The notes: generated from the sequence alone by a model not told the origin. Counted from the first letter of the stretch, positions 50,313-59,173 are shown. The stretch is 64,000 bases of DNA from Gp6-AA40 sp035293405 (GCA_035293405.1 DATDOE010000090.1:62001-126000); one strand, 5' to 3'. Translations and numbers: made by a program.

Positions 50313-52490
50313 ATGACCATCGCGGCTCACGACGTCGCCGGGGCGAGTGCGGCTGTTGCCGAATCGGAACCGGGATCGCTTCACCACTTCTTTGCGCCGC
50401 GCTCAGTGGCCGTGGTCGGCGTCAGCCGAGATCGGCACGGCGTCGGATGGGCGATCTTCCGCAATCTGGCATCGCGATTCAGTGGCCGCGTTGTCCCCAT
50501 CAATCCCCGGGCCGGCCAGATCGCCTCGGTACAGGCGTACCCCCGCCTCGAAGATGTTCCCGGCGCCATCGACCTTGCCGTGATTGCCGTTCCCGCCATG
50601 GTCGTCGATGCGGTGATCGATGACTGCATCAGGAAGGCGGTCCCCGCAGTCATCGTCATCAGCGCCGGCTTCGGCGAGACCGGTGACGCGGGGCGAATCC
50701 GCGAAGTGGCGCTGCGCGAGAAAGTCCGCCGGGCCGGCATGCGGATGATCGGCCCCAATTGCCTCGGAGTGGTGAACACCGATCCGCGCGTGAATCTGAA
50801 CGCGAGCTTCTCGCCGGCATTTCCTCCCGCGGGCCCCATCGCCTTCTCCAGCCAGAGCGGCGCGCTCGGTCTCGCCGTACTCGAATGCGCCAGCCGGCTG
50901 AATCTGGGCCTGTCGGCCTTTGTGTCGGTCGGCAACAAAGCCGACGTCTCGACCAACGACCTGATCGAGCACTGGGCCACCGATCCGCGGACCAGAGTCA
51001 TCCTGCTGTACGTCGAGAGCTTCGGGAATCCGCGCCGCTTCGGTCAGATTGCGCGCCGGGTCGGCCGGATCAAACCGATTGTCGCCGTCAAGGCGGGACG
51101 TTCCCGGTCCGGCGCCCGTGCCGCCTCGTCCCACACCGGCGCGCTCGCCGCCAGCGACACTGTGGTCGATGCGCTGTTTCGCGATGCAGGTGTGATTCGC
51201 ACCGACACCCTCGAGCAGCTGTTCGACGTGGCGAAGCTCCTGGCGCATCAGCCGCTGCCCGCAGGCCCGCGCGTGGCGGTTCTCACAAATGCAGGAGGGC
51301 CGGGCATTCTCGCCGCCGATGCGTGTGAATCGAGCGGCCTGGCGCTTCCGCCGCTGACGCCCGCGACAGTTGCGGCACTGCGCGACTTCCTTCCCATCAC
51401 GGCCAGCGTCGGGAATCCGATCGATATGATTGCCACGGCCCCGGCGGAGCACTATCGGCGCGCCATCCCATTGTTGCTTGCCGACCCGAACATCGACAGC
51501 CTGTTGACCATCTTCATCCCGCCGCTGGTCACGAAAGCGGCCGACGTCGCCAGCGCGATCGCGGAGACCGCGCGTGACTCGACGAAACCGGTGCTCGCCA
51601 CGTTCTTCGCGGCTGAAGGCGTACTCGACGCCCTGGCCCCGGTGCCGTGCTACGACTTCCCGGAGTCGGCGATCGCGGCTCTGGCGCATGCGGTGTCCTA
51701 TTCGAAATGGCGTAGCCTGCCGGCCGAGCCGCCACCCGTGCTTGCAGACTTCAATCTCCACGCCGCCCGCGCCATCGTCTCGGACGCCGTCAGCGCCGGC
51801 GGTTGGCTCAGCCCGCTCGCCACTTTCGCGCTGCTGGGTGCGTGCGGCATTCGCACGGCGCCGATTCGCGTCGTCGGGAACGGGGACGAAGCGGCAGCTG
51901 TCGCCCGGCATCTCGGATATCCCGTCGTGCTCAAGGGCTCGGGCCCCCATATCCTTCACAAGACTGAGGCTCACCTTGTCTGCACCGAGCTGCAGGACGA
52001 GGCGGCCGTCCGCCACGCGTTCGAGACGCTGGTCGGCCATCCCGAGGTCACGGAGGTGCTCATCCAACCGATGGTGTCCGACGGCGTGGAAATGTTCGTG
52101 GGCGCCCAGTGCGACGAGAAGTTCGGACACGTGGTGATGTGTGGCAGCGGTGGGACGCTGGTGGAAGTGCTGCACGACGTGTCGTGTCGGCTCTCGCCGT
52201 TGAGCGAGACGACGGCCCGCCAGATGCTGAACGACATCCGGGGCATCGTGAGGCTGCGCGGATTCCGGGGCGCGCCCGTGCGCCACGAGGCCGGGCTGCG
52301 GGATGTCATCTTGCGGGTCTCCGCGCTGGTCGGCGCGTGTCCGGAAGTCTTCGAGCTCGATCTGAACCCCGTGATCGTGACCTCATCATCGGCCTGGGTC
52401 GTCGACGCCAGGATCCGTTGCCGCAGCCTGGCATCCACCTTGCCTCTCCAAGTTGAAGACGCATCTTCACCTCACCAGGGTGAATGCTGA
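50313..52490 (+). CDS. ADP-forming acetyl/acyl-CoA synthetase, fused alpha-beta
   Basis: 725 residues. CoA-binding domain (LHHFFAPRSVAVVGVSRDRH), succinyl-CoA-ligase-like domains with the phospho-His region in AASSHTGALAASD and GPNCLGVVNTDP, and a C-terminal ATP-grasp domain (YPVVLKGSGPHILHKTEAHL, DLNPVIV). It converts acyl-CoA, ADP and phosphate to acid, CoA and ATP, giving substrate-level ATP from acetyl-CoA. That suits energy saving without respiration. Some fused homologues are protein acetyltransferases, but no GNAT domain is present here. A USP gene follows after 32 bp. Confidence 0.85.
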   Translation: MTIAAHDVAGASAAVAESEPGSLHHFFAPRSVAVVGVSRDRHGVGWAIFRNLASRFSGRVVPINPRAGQIASVQAYPRLEDVPGAIDLAVIAVPAMVVDAVIDDCIRKAVPAVIVISAGFGETGDAGRIREVALREKVRRAGMRMIGPNCLGVVNTDPRVNLNASFSPAFPPAGPIAFSSQSGALGLAVLECASRLNLGLSAFVSVGNKADVSTNDLIEHWATDPRTRVILLYVESFGNPRRFGQIARRVGRIKPIVAVKAGRSRSGARAASSHTGALAASDTVVDALFRDAGVIRTDTLEQLFDVAKLLAHQPLPAGPRVAVLTNAGGPGILAADACESSGLALPPLTPATVAALRDFLPITASVGNPIDMIATAPAEHYRRAIPLLLADPNIDSLLTIFIPPLVTKAADVASAIAETARDSTKPVLATFFAAEGVLDALAPVPCYDFPESAIAALAHAVSYSKWRSLPAEPPPVLADFNLHAARAIVSDAVSAGGWLSPLATFALLGACGIRTAPIRVVGNGDEAAAVARHLGYPVVLKGSGPHILHKTEAHLVCTELQDEAAVRHAFETLVGHPEVTEVLIQPMVSDGVEMFVGAQCDEKFGHVVMCGSGGTLVEVLHDVSCRLSPLSETTARQMLNDIRGIVRLRGFRGAPVRHEAGLRDVILRVSALVGACPEVFELDLNPVIVTSSSAWVVDARIRCRSLASTLPLQVEDASSPHQGEC

Positions 52491-52522
52491 ACACGCATGA
52501 TCGCAGTCAGCGAGGAAGCGCC

Positions 52523-53467
52523 ATGACTCGTTACCCGACGGTCCTCTGTCCGATCGATTTCTCGGACGCCTCCAAGGCGGCGCTGTGTTACGCGACCGCA
52601 GTCGCCGATCATTTCGGCGCCCGTCTCGTCATCGTCGCCGTGGACGATCCGCTCCTGGTCCAGGCCGCCGCCACGACGGGACAGGTGCCGTCGCTTACCG
52701 CTGACACCGAGAACGAGCTTCGGCGTGTCTGTGGCCGAGTGCTCGACCGCCTCGGTCCCGGAGCGAGAAGTGTTGAGTATCGCGTTGGGGTGGGAAAGCC
52801 GGCCCCAGAGATTCTCCGCCTCGCCGTCGACGCCGGCGCCGATCTCATCGTGATGAGCTCGCATGGGCGGAGCGGTGTGCGAAAGCTGTTTTTTGGGTCC
52901 ACGACCGAGCGCGTGCTGCGCGAAACATCGATTCCTGTCTTGATCACGCCAGATCAGCGGGAGCATCAGGTGTCGCTGTCGGACGTCGGGCGTCACCTCC
53001 ATCGCGTGCTGGCGCCGGTCGACCTCACCGATGCCTCACTGCACCAGGCCCAGATCGCCGCCGGCGTGGCGACGGCGTTGTCGGTGCCGCTGATCCTGGC
53101 CCACGTCCTGGAGCCGGTCTTCGTACCGGTCAGTGTTCGACTGGTCATGCCGGGCGTGGACGCGATGCGGTTCGAGGACGCCCGGGAGCGTCTTGGTGCC
53201 CTCGCGCAGTCGGTGGTGACTGGACCAGGCGTTGAAACACTCGTGGTGACGGGAGAGCCTTCCGAGGAAATTGTCAGACTCGCGCAAACACGCGAGGCAC
53301 ACCTGATCGTCATCGGCCTGCATTCCTCAGGCCTGCTTGGCCCGCGCATGGGTTCGGTCACCTATCGCGTGCTGTGCCTGACCCACGCGCTGGTGCTGGC
53401 GCTGCCACCGGTGCTCGACCACACCAGGGACGAACACGCCGGGCGTTCGATGCACTCTGTGGCCTGA
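52523..53467 (+). CDS. Tandem universal stress protein
   Basis: 314 residues, two USP domains. The first has TVLCPIDFSDASKAAL and SSHGRSGVRKLFFGSTTERV with the ATP-binding glycines. The second (RVLAPVDLTDASLHQAQIAA, GLHSSGLLGPRMGSVTYRV) has lost some of them and may not bind ATP. ATG 52523 has GAGGAAG upstream. It is probably co-transcribed with the acyl-CoA synthetase. Confidence 0.9.
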   Translation: MTRYPTVLCPIDFSDASKAALCYATAVADHFGARLVIVAVDDPLLVQAAATTGQVPSLTADTENELRRVCGRVLDRLGPGARSVEYRVGVGKPAPEILRLAVDAGADLIVMSSHGRSGVRKLFFGSTTERVLRETSIPVLITPDQREHQVSLSDVGRHLHRVLAPVDLTDASLHQAQIAAGVATALSVPLILAHVLEPVFVPVSVRLVMPGVDAMRFEDARERLGALAQSVVTGPGVETLVVTGEPSEEIVRLAQTREAHLIVIGLHSSGLLGPRMGSVTYRVLCLTHALVLALPPVLDHTRDEHAGRSMHSVA

Positions 53468-53469
53468 TC

Positions 53470-54969
53470 TCAGGTCAGAACCTCGTCGGCAGCGGCAGAG
53501 TCGAGAGCCGGCAGACGGATGGTCACGGTGGTGCCGCCGCCTGGCGGGCACTCGATGGCAATGGTGCCCCGATGCGCCTCGATCAAGCGCTTGGCGGTCG
53601 GAAGCCCAAGCCCGGTGCCGCGCGCTTTGGTGGTGAAGAAGGGCATGAAGATCTTCTCTTGAACCTCCATTGGCATCCCTGGGCCGGAGTCGCTGAACGC
53701 GATCTCACACGTGTCTGCGAACGACCGCATGGAGACCTGCAGGCGGCCGCGCCCGCCAATCGCGTGCGCGCCGTTCACGAGCAGATTGAGAAAGACGATC
53801 TTCAGCAGTTCCGCGTCGGCTTCGATGGGCGGAGCGGCCCCGTCGACCTCGACCTGCACGTCGGCGATGGCCGGATCCCCGCGCAGCAGTTCAGCCGTCG
53901 ATGCGACGAGGAGAGCCACTTCGACCCGCAGCAGCCGCGGTCGCGGCGGCCGTGCAAAGAGCAGCATGTCCTTCATCATCTCGTCCAGCGCATCGATGCG
54001 ACCGACAATCTCGCCAATGATTCGTGTTTCAGGGCGATCGCCCAGCCGGCTGCCGATGATCTGAATCGCGCCTCGGATACCGGCCAGCGGATTCTTCACC
54101 TCGTGCGCGATGACGGCGGCCATTTCGCCGAGACGGGCGAGCGTCGCCTGCTCGCGCAGCTGCTCCTCCATCTGAACCCGCCTGCTCAGATCGTGCAGGA
54201 TGCCGGTGAACTTGCGCTCGCCGCCGATCGACACCTCGCCGACGGAGAGATGCAACGGAAAGGTCGACCGGTCCCGCCTCAACCCAGTCACCTCGCGGCC
54301 GATGCCGATGATTCTTGCCGCACCCGTCGTGACATAGCGCCGGAGATACCCGTCGTGTTCATCGTGGTACGGCTCGGGCATCAGCATTGAGACGTTCCTG
54401 CCGACTACCTCACCTTCCGAGTATCCGAACAGGCGCTCGGCGGCCGGGTTGAACGCTTCGATGACTCCGCGTGCGTCGATCACCACGATGCCATCCACCG
54501 CCGATTCGATCACCGCCCGCCAACGCGCCTCGCTGGCGCGAAGCTGCGCCTCGAGCCCCACGCGGGAGGCCAGATCGCTGTATTTGCGGGCGCTGATGTC
54601 GCGCGCCAGGATCGCGGCGCCGATCACCGCACTCGACGGATCCGTAACCGGCGACATCGACAGGACGACGTCAACCAGCGCGCCGCTCTTCGTCAGGACA
54701 CTGGTTTCATATTGCCGGACTGGTTGGCCGAGCCGGAGGCGATCCAGCACGAACGAGAAGTTGTCCTGTCGTTCCCTGGGAACAAGGGTCGCCACCGACT
54801 TCGCCAGGATGTCCGCGGCGGCGAAGCCGAACAGGCGCTCGGCCCCGGGATTCCACTCGAGAATAGCCCCCTCGAGATCGGTGACGACAATCGCGTCGTC
54901 GGATGATTCGAGGATCGCCGCGAGGATCCTGGCCGCGTCGCCACCCGAGTTGAACGATGGTTTGGTCAG
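53470..54969 (-). CDS. FixL-like sensor histidine kinase (PAS plus heme-type PAS)
   Basis: About 499 residues, soluble. PAS1 (DDAIVVTDLEGAILEWNPGA) is followed by a FixL-type PAS2 with EHDGYLRRY (heme His) and IIGIGREVTG (Arg 20 residues later). HisKA reads AVIAHEVKNPLAGIRGAIQI; HATPase has NLLVNGAHAIGG, DSGPGMP and GTGLGLPTAKRL. Kinase parts are close to those at 25690. The start is unclear: the frame opens at 54972, and the first PAS needs a non-ATG start such as CTG 54969; GTG 54795 would cut that PAS. It probably follows the 55063 gene in one transcript. Confidence 0.85.
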   Translation of the reverse strand: MTKPSFNSGGDAARILAAILESSDDAIVVTDLEGAILEWNPGAERLFGFAAADILAKSVATLVPRERQDNFSFVLDRLRLGQPVRQYETSVLTKSGALVDVVLSMSPVTDPSSAVIGAAILARDISARKYSDLASRVGLEAQLRASEARWRAVIESAVDGIVVIDARGVIEAFNPAAERLFGYSEGEVVGRNVSMLMPEPYHDEHDGYLRRYVTTGAARIIGIGREVTGLRRDRSTFPLHLSVGEVSIGGERKFTGILHDLSRRVQMEEQLREQATLARLGEMAAVIAHEVKNPLAGIRGAIQIIGSRLGDRPETRIIGEIVGRIDALDEMMKDMLLFARPPRPRLLRVEVALLVASTAELLRGDPAIADVQVEVDGAAPPIEADAELLKIVFLNLLVNGAHAIGGRGRLQVSMRSFADTCEIAFSDSGPGMPMEVQEKIFMPFFTTKARGTGLGLPTAKRLIEAHRGTIAIECPPGGGTTVTIRLPALDSAAADEVLT

Positions 54970-55062
54970 GCTTCAAGCATAGGACATCAGACGCGCGCCA
55001 GACAATGGGTCGCGGCCAACAACGCCGTTCCTTCGACTGGTCACGCACCGGCGTGTGGCGGC

Positions 55063-56154
55063 TCAGGGCGTCGAGACTGCGTCCGGCGGCGGCTCGCCGC
55101 TTTCGAGACGGCGCCGGGCGGCATCGAGCACTCCAGGTGCGGCGGACCGTATTCGTTTCTCGACGAGCCGCCGTCTCAGGCCGGCCAGAGCGCCTTCGAA
55201 CACATCCACGCGAGACTGCCGCGTGTAGAGCAGATACCGATCACCATTCGCCGTCGGGTGCGTCATCGCCATCAACGACAGGGATGCCAACAGATAGTGC
55301 GTCGCAAACACCTGCTTGGACGCCACGATTGCGTCCGGGCGCAGTGGCTCGCGACCCCGGAGGACGGCGACGTGGGTGATGCTGACGATCGGCTTTCCGC
55401 TGCCGAGCGATTCCTTGGACCAATAGAGAAACGACTCGATGTCGGGATCGGCGCGGTCATTCCAGGGATAGTCCTGCAGATAGTGCATCAATCGAGCCTC
55501 GTGCAGGCGGCGGTCACGCACCCGCGCGGCGACGGCGTCGAACTCCGTGCCGGCGGCGATCGGCGTGGCGTGATCGTTGTAGACGGGAAGACCCGCATAG
55601 CCATTTGCCAGATAGGCGATGGCCCGATCGACCATGATCTGCCGGAACTGCCTCTGCACCGCCTGTCGCCAGTCTGTGCCGCTCACGCTGATGGTGCGAC
55701 GCAGTTGAGTAATCTCGGCCGCGCCCAACTTGAGGCCGCAGTCACCAGGACGGCAGCGCCGGATATCGTCAAGATCGCCGCTCTCCAGCACGAGCGAGTC
55801 CAGATCCTCCAGCCGCGGCGGATCGGAAAACCGGAGTGCCCTCACCATGTGGGGGCCTCGTTGAAAATCCTCAATCCGACGTGTCCACGCGACGAGCCGA
55901 TCCCCGTCAGCCTCGATGCGGGCCATGCCGAATACGGCCAGATCACGCCCGTGTGCGGGCAGCACATCGACGACGGCCGCTCCCGCCCCCACTCGGGCGC
56001 GGGTCCCCGGACTGAAGAAGCCGGGCGGCGTGTAGAGCGCGAGCGGATCAAACGTGCCACCACTGACGCCTAATGCGCTCACCAGGCCGACGCCGATCAG
56101 GAGTCCCGTCGCGCTGCGAATCACTCCCACAGTGACTGCAAGACTCTTGCGCAC
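55063..56154 (-). CDS. Exported protein of unknown function, 363 residues
   Basis: I do not recognise a family. An N-terminal hydrophobic stretch (SATGLLIGVGLVSALGVSGG) looks like a signal peptide or anchor. The body has LALYTPPGFFSPGTRARVG, DDIRRCRPGDCGLKLGAAEI and VASKQVFATHYLLASLSLMA. Such 'CGLKLG' proteins lie in the envelope of several soil phyla, with no assigned role. The FixL-like kinase lies 93 bp downstream on the same strand. A UAS pair lies just upstream but serves the divergent small gene. I see no -24/-12 element for this gene. Confidence 0.7.
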   Translation of the reverse strand: MRKSLAVTVGVIRSATGLLIGVGLVSALGVSGGTFDPLALYTPPGFFSPGTRARVGAGAAVVDVLPAHGRDLAVFGMARIEADGDRLVAWTRRIEDFQRGPHMVRALRFSDPPRLEDLDSLVLESGDLDDIRRCRPGDCGLKLGAAEITQLRRTISVSGTDWRQAVQRQFRQIMVDRAIAYLANGYAGLPVYNDHATPIAAGTEFDAVAARVRDRRLHEARLMHYLQDYPWNDRADPDIESFLYWSKESLGSGKPIVSITHVAVLRGREPLRPDAIVASKQVFATHYLLASLSLMAMTHPTANGDRYLLYTRQSRVDVFEGALAGLRRRLVEKRIRSAAPGVLDAARRRLESGEPPPDAVSTP

Positions 56155-56205
56155 ACGTTCGCCTGAAGAGGGTGCTATTCAGTGGGCGGGATATGCGAGG
56201 CGCTG

Positions 56206-56239
56206 CGGGAAATCCCCCAGCGCTGGGAAGGACTTCGTG
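56206..56239. promoter_or_regulatory. Tandem palindromic enhancer (UAS)
   Basis: GCGGGAAATCCCCCAG and GGGAAGGACTTCG have cores 19 bp apart. The nearer is about 90 bp from the GG at 56323. GCGAAGAATCGTGG near 56278 may be a third copy. Confidence 0.6.
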
Positions 56240-56321
56240 AACCTAGGCGTGCGGCACTCGGTACGGTGGATGGCGCGGCGAAGAATCGTGGTACCAGGGT
56301 CGCCGAGCATCTCCCACGGCG

Positions 56322-56337
56322 CGGCACGTGACTTGCT
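56322..56337 (+). promoter_or_regulatory. Sigma-54 promoter of the small paralogue gene
   Basis: CGGCACG-TGAC-TTGCT, GG at 56323-56324 and GC at 56335-56336. Predicted +1 near 56348, 36 nt before ATG 56384. Confidence 0.9.
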
Positions 56338-56383
56338 CCCCCACTCGAAACAACACTGCACAATCTCTTGGAGGATGACCCCA

Positions 56384-56614
56384 ATGACTGCAACAGATGG
56401 CCGCGTCGAACACCTCGTCATGCGAATCCAGAGCGACTTTCTCGATCATCCGACGCTGGCGTTGACGCCACCTGCCGCTCAGAAGCGGTTCGGTATCGAC
56501 GAGGTCACGTGCACCAGCGTGCTCGGAGTGTTGGTGGATGCGCGGGTACTCACGCAGCGCGACGGGTGCTATCGCAGGAACTTCCCACGACGCGTCGCAT
56601 CACGAGCAGCCTGA
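56384..56614 (+). CDS. Small helical (winged-helix-like) protein, paralogue 3 of 3
   Basis: 76 residues. MRIQSDFLDHPTLALTPPAA, QKRFGIDEVTCTSVLGVLVD and ARVLTQRDGCYRRN follow the pattern of the genes at 30020 and 47823, more diverged. ATG 56384 is chosen over ATG 56375 because GGAGG is nine bases before it. The last 46 bases overlap the convergent MgtC-like gene. Confidence 0.75.
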   Translation: MTATDGRVEHLVMRIQSDFLDHPTLALTPPAAQKRFGIDEVTCTSVLGVLVDARVLTQRDGCYRRNFPRRVASRAA

Positions 56615-57183
56615 ACACGTTCGGCGAAGCTCAACCCGGTGAAGAAGAGGACGACTGCCCAGAGCTCACGAGGGCGAATCCCTCCCAACGGCCCGTACGG
56701 GCCAACTGGAAGGAGGGGCAGGACGACGAGGGCCATCACCGCGAATCGGACACCCGATCTCAGGCCCACATCGTCGATCCGGTGCACCAGTGCGTGCAGT
56801 CGGGATTTCTCGACGAGCAGCAGGGTGACCAGCGCGATAATCCCACTCGCGAGCCGGACTGATCCAATGCCCGCGAGCATCCCCGCGACCAACACGACGA
56901 GGGCGGCCACCTCCGTCGTCCCGTCGACGTCGTGACGACTGCCTGCGACATAGGCCGCCGCAATGATCGTGACCGATCCTGCGAACAAGATGGCCGCAGG
57001 CGTTGTGACACCGGCACTCCAGAGCCATCCGCTCAATCCGCCCACCGCGCCGAGCATCGTGAACGTTCGAATACCGGCGAAACGCGCCGCCGGACCTTCG
57101 GCATGCCCAGACCATTGGCGTTCGAGACCCACGGCCGCGCCGCCGAGTGCCGCGATCGAGAGCCCCAAGATATCGGATGTCAT
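56569..57183 (-). CDS. MgtC/SapB-family membrane protein, C-terminally truncated
   Basis: 204 residues. N-terminal membrane domain with LSIAALGGAAVGLERQWSG, RFAGIRTFTMLGAVGGLSGW and LVVLVAGMLAGIGSVRLASG. The full-length family continues into a DUF4010 domain; here it breaks off just after GPLGGIRPRELWAVVLFFTG with an unrelated basic tail. About half of the usual protein is missing. Either a short form works alone or this is a decaying gene. No clear ribosome site is seen at ATG 57183. Confidence 0.65.
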   Translation of the reverse strand: MTSDILGLSIAALGGAAVGLERQWSGHAEGPAARFAGIRTFTMLGAVGGLSGWLWSAGVTTPAAILFAGSVTIIAAAYVAGSRHDVDGTTEVAALVVLVAGMLAGIGSVRLASGIIALVTLLLVEKSRLHALVHRIDDVGLRSGVRFAVMALVVLPLLPVGPYGPLGGIRPRELWAVVLFFTGLSFAERVQAARDATRRGKFLR

Positions 57184-57226
57184 CAGACGATGCCCACGTC
57201 GAACGTGACATCCCACAGGAACAGCT

Positions 57227-57613
57227 TCACCGAGCGATCCCGAAGTGCGCTTTGACCTTGGCCACAATCTGAGGATTCGTGAGCTTGTCCGCTGCTTCGA
57301 CGCGAACCGTGCGTGCAGACTGAGGCTTCGAACGGTTGAGACGCGCTTTGAGTCCGAGCTTGGCTTCACCGGGACCGAAGATCAAGAGCTCATCGGAGTC
57401 GGCCAGTTCACGAATGACCTCATCGTAGAACCGATCGAGATGTTGGCCGTGGCGTTCTTCGTATTTCTTCTCTCCTCCGCCATCCTGCTGCCCGGCGTAG
57501 TGAGGATGCCCTGCGACGTGCGAGTCCACGGTCTGAGTTCTGACGCGTCCCTCTGACGCGAACACGACGATGGCTCTCTCATGGTCGATCCAAATGCCCA
57601 CTTGCTCGTTCAT
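57227..57613 (-). CDS. Stand-alone eRF1-domain-3-like protein
   Basis: 128 residues. VGIWIDHERAIVVFASEGR, HLDRFYDEVIRELADSDELLIFGPG and KLGLKARLNRSK resemble the C-terminal (pelota/eRF1 domain 3-like) module of baeRF proteins such as the one at 1312. The middle is acidic and glycine-rich. It may act in ribosome rescue or hibernation; unproven. GGAGG precedes ATG 57613. The MgtC-like gene follows 43 bp downstream. Confidence 0.7.
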   Translation of the reverse strand: MNEQVGIWIDHERAIVVFASEGRVRTQTVDSHVAGHPHYAGQQDGGGEKKYEERHGQHLDRFYDEVIRELADSDELLIFGPGEAKLGLKARLNRSKPQSARTVRVEAADKLTNPQIVAKVKAHFGIAR

Positions 57614-57623
57614 AACCGCCTCC

Positions 57624-57639
57624 TGCGTGCTCTGTGCCG
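57624..57639 (-). promoter_or_regulatory. Weak candidate sigma-54 promoter for the eRF1-like gene
   Basis: Minus strand CGGCACA-GAGC-ACGCA has GG-N10-GC but a poor -12. Predicted +1 coincides with ATG 57613, which would leave out the GGAGG ribosome site. Confidence 0.25.
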
Positions 57640-57947
57640 CGGCCGTGCACGATGTGCTCTCAGAAGAGCCCGGTCAAGAAGTCGCGCGCACTCGAGTGAG
57701 GCATCGGCAAGCTCTGTGCCGCTCGATGCACAGAAGACAGTTGCTCAGCCATCGCCGTTCACCGTGAAATGCCAGCCGGATCTTGCCGAACCCCCCGGTG
57801 TCAGTGAGTAGCGGTCCCCGACGAAGCTGACGTGGCTCCTCCCGGCTCCGGTGCGCGAGTGAGCGTAATTCCCCACCACCGGGAGATTCTTCGCTGACTG
57901 CACGAGCCCCGCCCTCATCCACTTCGCCCCTGGCGCGCCGGCAGACT
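57640..57947. other. Intergenic region between divergent eRF1-like and BON genes
   Basis: I see no gene. It carries the UAS pair at 57862-57895 and borders the strong promoter at 57948-57963. The rest shows no supported feature. Confidence 0.4.
57862..57895. promoter_or_regulatory. Tandem palindromic enhancer (UAS)
   Basis: GCGTAATTCCCC and CGGGAGATTCTTCGC lie about 20 bp apart. The nearer core is about 61 bp from the GG at 57949. Confidence 0.65.
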
Positions 57948-57963
57948 TGGCACCGCCGTTGCC
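57948..57963 (+). promoter_or_regulatory. Sigma-54 promoter of the triple-BON gene
   Basis: TGGCACC-GCCG-TTGCC, GG at 57949-57950 and GC at 57961-57962. Predicted +1 near 57974, 38 nt before ATG 58012. Confidence 0.9.
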
Positions 57964-58011
57964 ATGCTTTCCTGTACCGCAGGCAACGACGCCGCGATGA
58001 GAAAGGACTCT

Positions 58012-58713
58012 ATGACAACCGCCACGCCCGCACATACCGACCTCTATCTTCGCGAGGCCGCACTCCAACAGCTCGGCTGGGACTCGCAGTTCGACAGCAG
58101 CGGAATCGCTGTCGTCGCCAGACAGGGCGTTGTCACGCTCTCCGGTGTCGTCGATTCGTATGCTGGAAAGCTCGCCGCTGAACGCGCCGTCAAACGCGCG
58201 CGGGGCGTCCGCGCGGTCGCCAACGACCTCCTGGTCACGGTGAGCCTGGAACGCACCGACACCGACATCGCGACCGACATCGCCCGGGCGTTGGACGTGC
58301 ACGTCACGCTGCCACCGACCGTGCAAGCCGTTGTCCATCATGGCCACGTGACGCTGACCGGATCGGTGCACACGCTCTTCCACCGCGCGGTGGCCGAAAA
58401 GGCACTGCGCTACATCAAAGGCATCAAGGGCATCGTCAACCGTATCGTCGTGGTGCCCGCCGCGTCGGCGCGGGACATCCGGCCGCGCATCGTCCGGGCG
58501 CTGCACCAGGATGCGGACGTCGACGCGCGTGGCATCAAGTTGGTCGTGTCCGACAACACCGTGACCCTGACCGGCACGGTGAGCTCGTGGCATGAGCGGG
58601 ACTCAGCCGAACGCGCGGCGATGCATGCCCCGGGCATCACACACGTCGACAATCGGATCGAAGTGGTGTGGCCGCATGTGGACGACGCACACGCGCCAGA
58701 CGAGCTGTGTTGA
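58012..58713 (+). CDS. Triple BON-domain protein with C-terminal cysteine
   Basis: 233 residues, three BON domains (QGVVTLSGVVDSYAGKLAAE, GHVTLTGSVHTLFH, NTVTLTGTVSSWHE). It belongs with the proteins at 2610 and 42995 and ends in APDELC. No signal peptide. ATG 58012 follows GAAAGGA. Confidence 0.85.
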   Translation: MTTATPAHTDLYLREAALQQLGWDSQFDSSGIAVVARQGVVTLSGVVDSYAGKLAAERAVKRARGVRAVANDLLVTVSLERTDTDIATDIARALDVHVTLPPTVQAVVHHGHVTLTGSVHTLFHRAVAEKALRYIKGIKGIVNRIVVVPAASARDIRPRIVRALHQDADVDARGIKLVVSDNTVTLTGTVSSWHERDSAERAAMHAPGITHVDNRIEVVWPHVDDAHAPDELC

Positions 58714-58767
58714 GTCGCAGGGCCTGCCGATGGAGCGATCAGGCTCATCGTGCCGTCGGCCATTTCG

Positions 58768-58783
58768 TGGCGCAGCGGACGCA
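58768..58783 (+). promoter_or_regulatory. Possible sigma-54 promoter of the DUF4342 gene
   Basis: TGGCGCA-GCGG-ACGCA, GG at 58769-58770 and GC at 58781-58782. Good -24, weak -12. Predicted +1 near 58794, 55 nt before ATG 58849. Confidence 0.45.
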
Positions 58784-58848
58784 GCGCTTCCCTGCGTTCG
58801 TCGCGCCGAACAATGCGAGAATGGGTACCGGAGCTCTGGAGGACAGGC

Positions 58849-59133
58849 ATGGCAGACAAGACCTGGTGGGAAAACGTCAAGATCGAAGGCGATGCGATCG
58901 CCGACAAGCTCAAGGCCCTCATTCACGAAGGCAACGTTCGGCGGATCCGCATCCAGCATCAAGGGCGCACGATTGCGGAGTTTCCCATGACGGCGGGCGT
59001 CGTGGCGGTCGTGCTGGCGCCGGTCGCCGCCGCGGTGGGCGCCCTCGTGGCGCTGCTCAAGGACTGCACGATCCAAGTGGAGCGCGAACAGAAGCCTGAC
59101 GTCGCCGCCGGCGATACGCGCGCGTCGGCGTAG
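58849..59133 (+). CDS. DUF4342-family small protein
   Basis: 94 residues. The family pattern is clear: TWWENVKIEGDAIADKLKAL, IHEGNVRRIRIQHQGRTIAE and the hydrophobic FPMTAGVVAVVLAPVAAAVG that could touch the membrane. The function is unknown. GGAGG precedes ATG 58849. It is convergent with the CBS gene. Confidence 0.8.
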   Translation: MADKTWWENVKIEGDAIADKLKALIHEGNVRRIRIQHQGRTIAEFPMTAGVVAVVLAPVAAAVGALVALLKDCTIQVEREQKPDVAAGDTRASA

Positions 59134-59173
59134 TCACGCGACCGAGTTCGCCGCGCATGTGCGCGCCCAGGTC

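Noticed and set aside
50403..52286. Long open frame on the minus strand across the acyl-CoA synthetase gene
   Set aside because: Same reasoning: shadow of a conserved gene.
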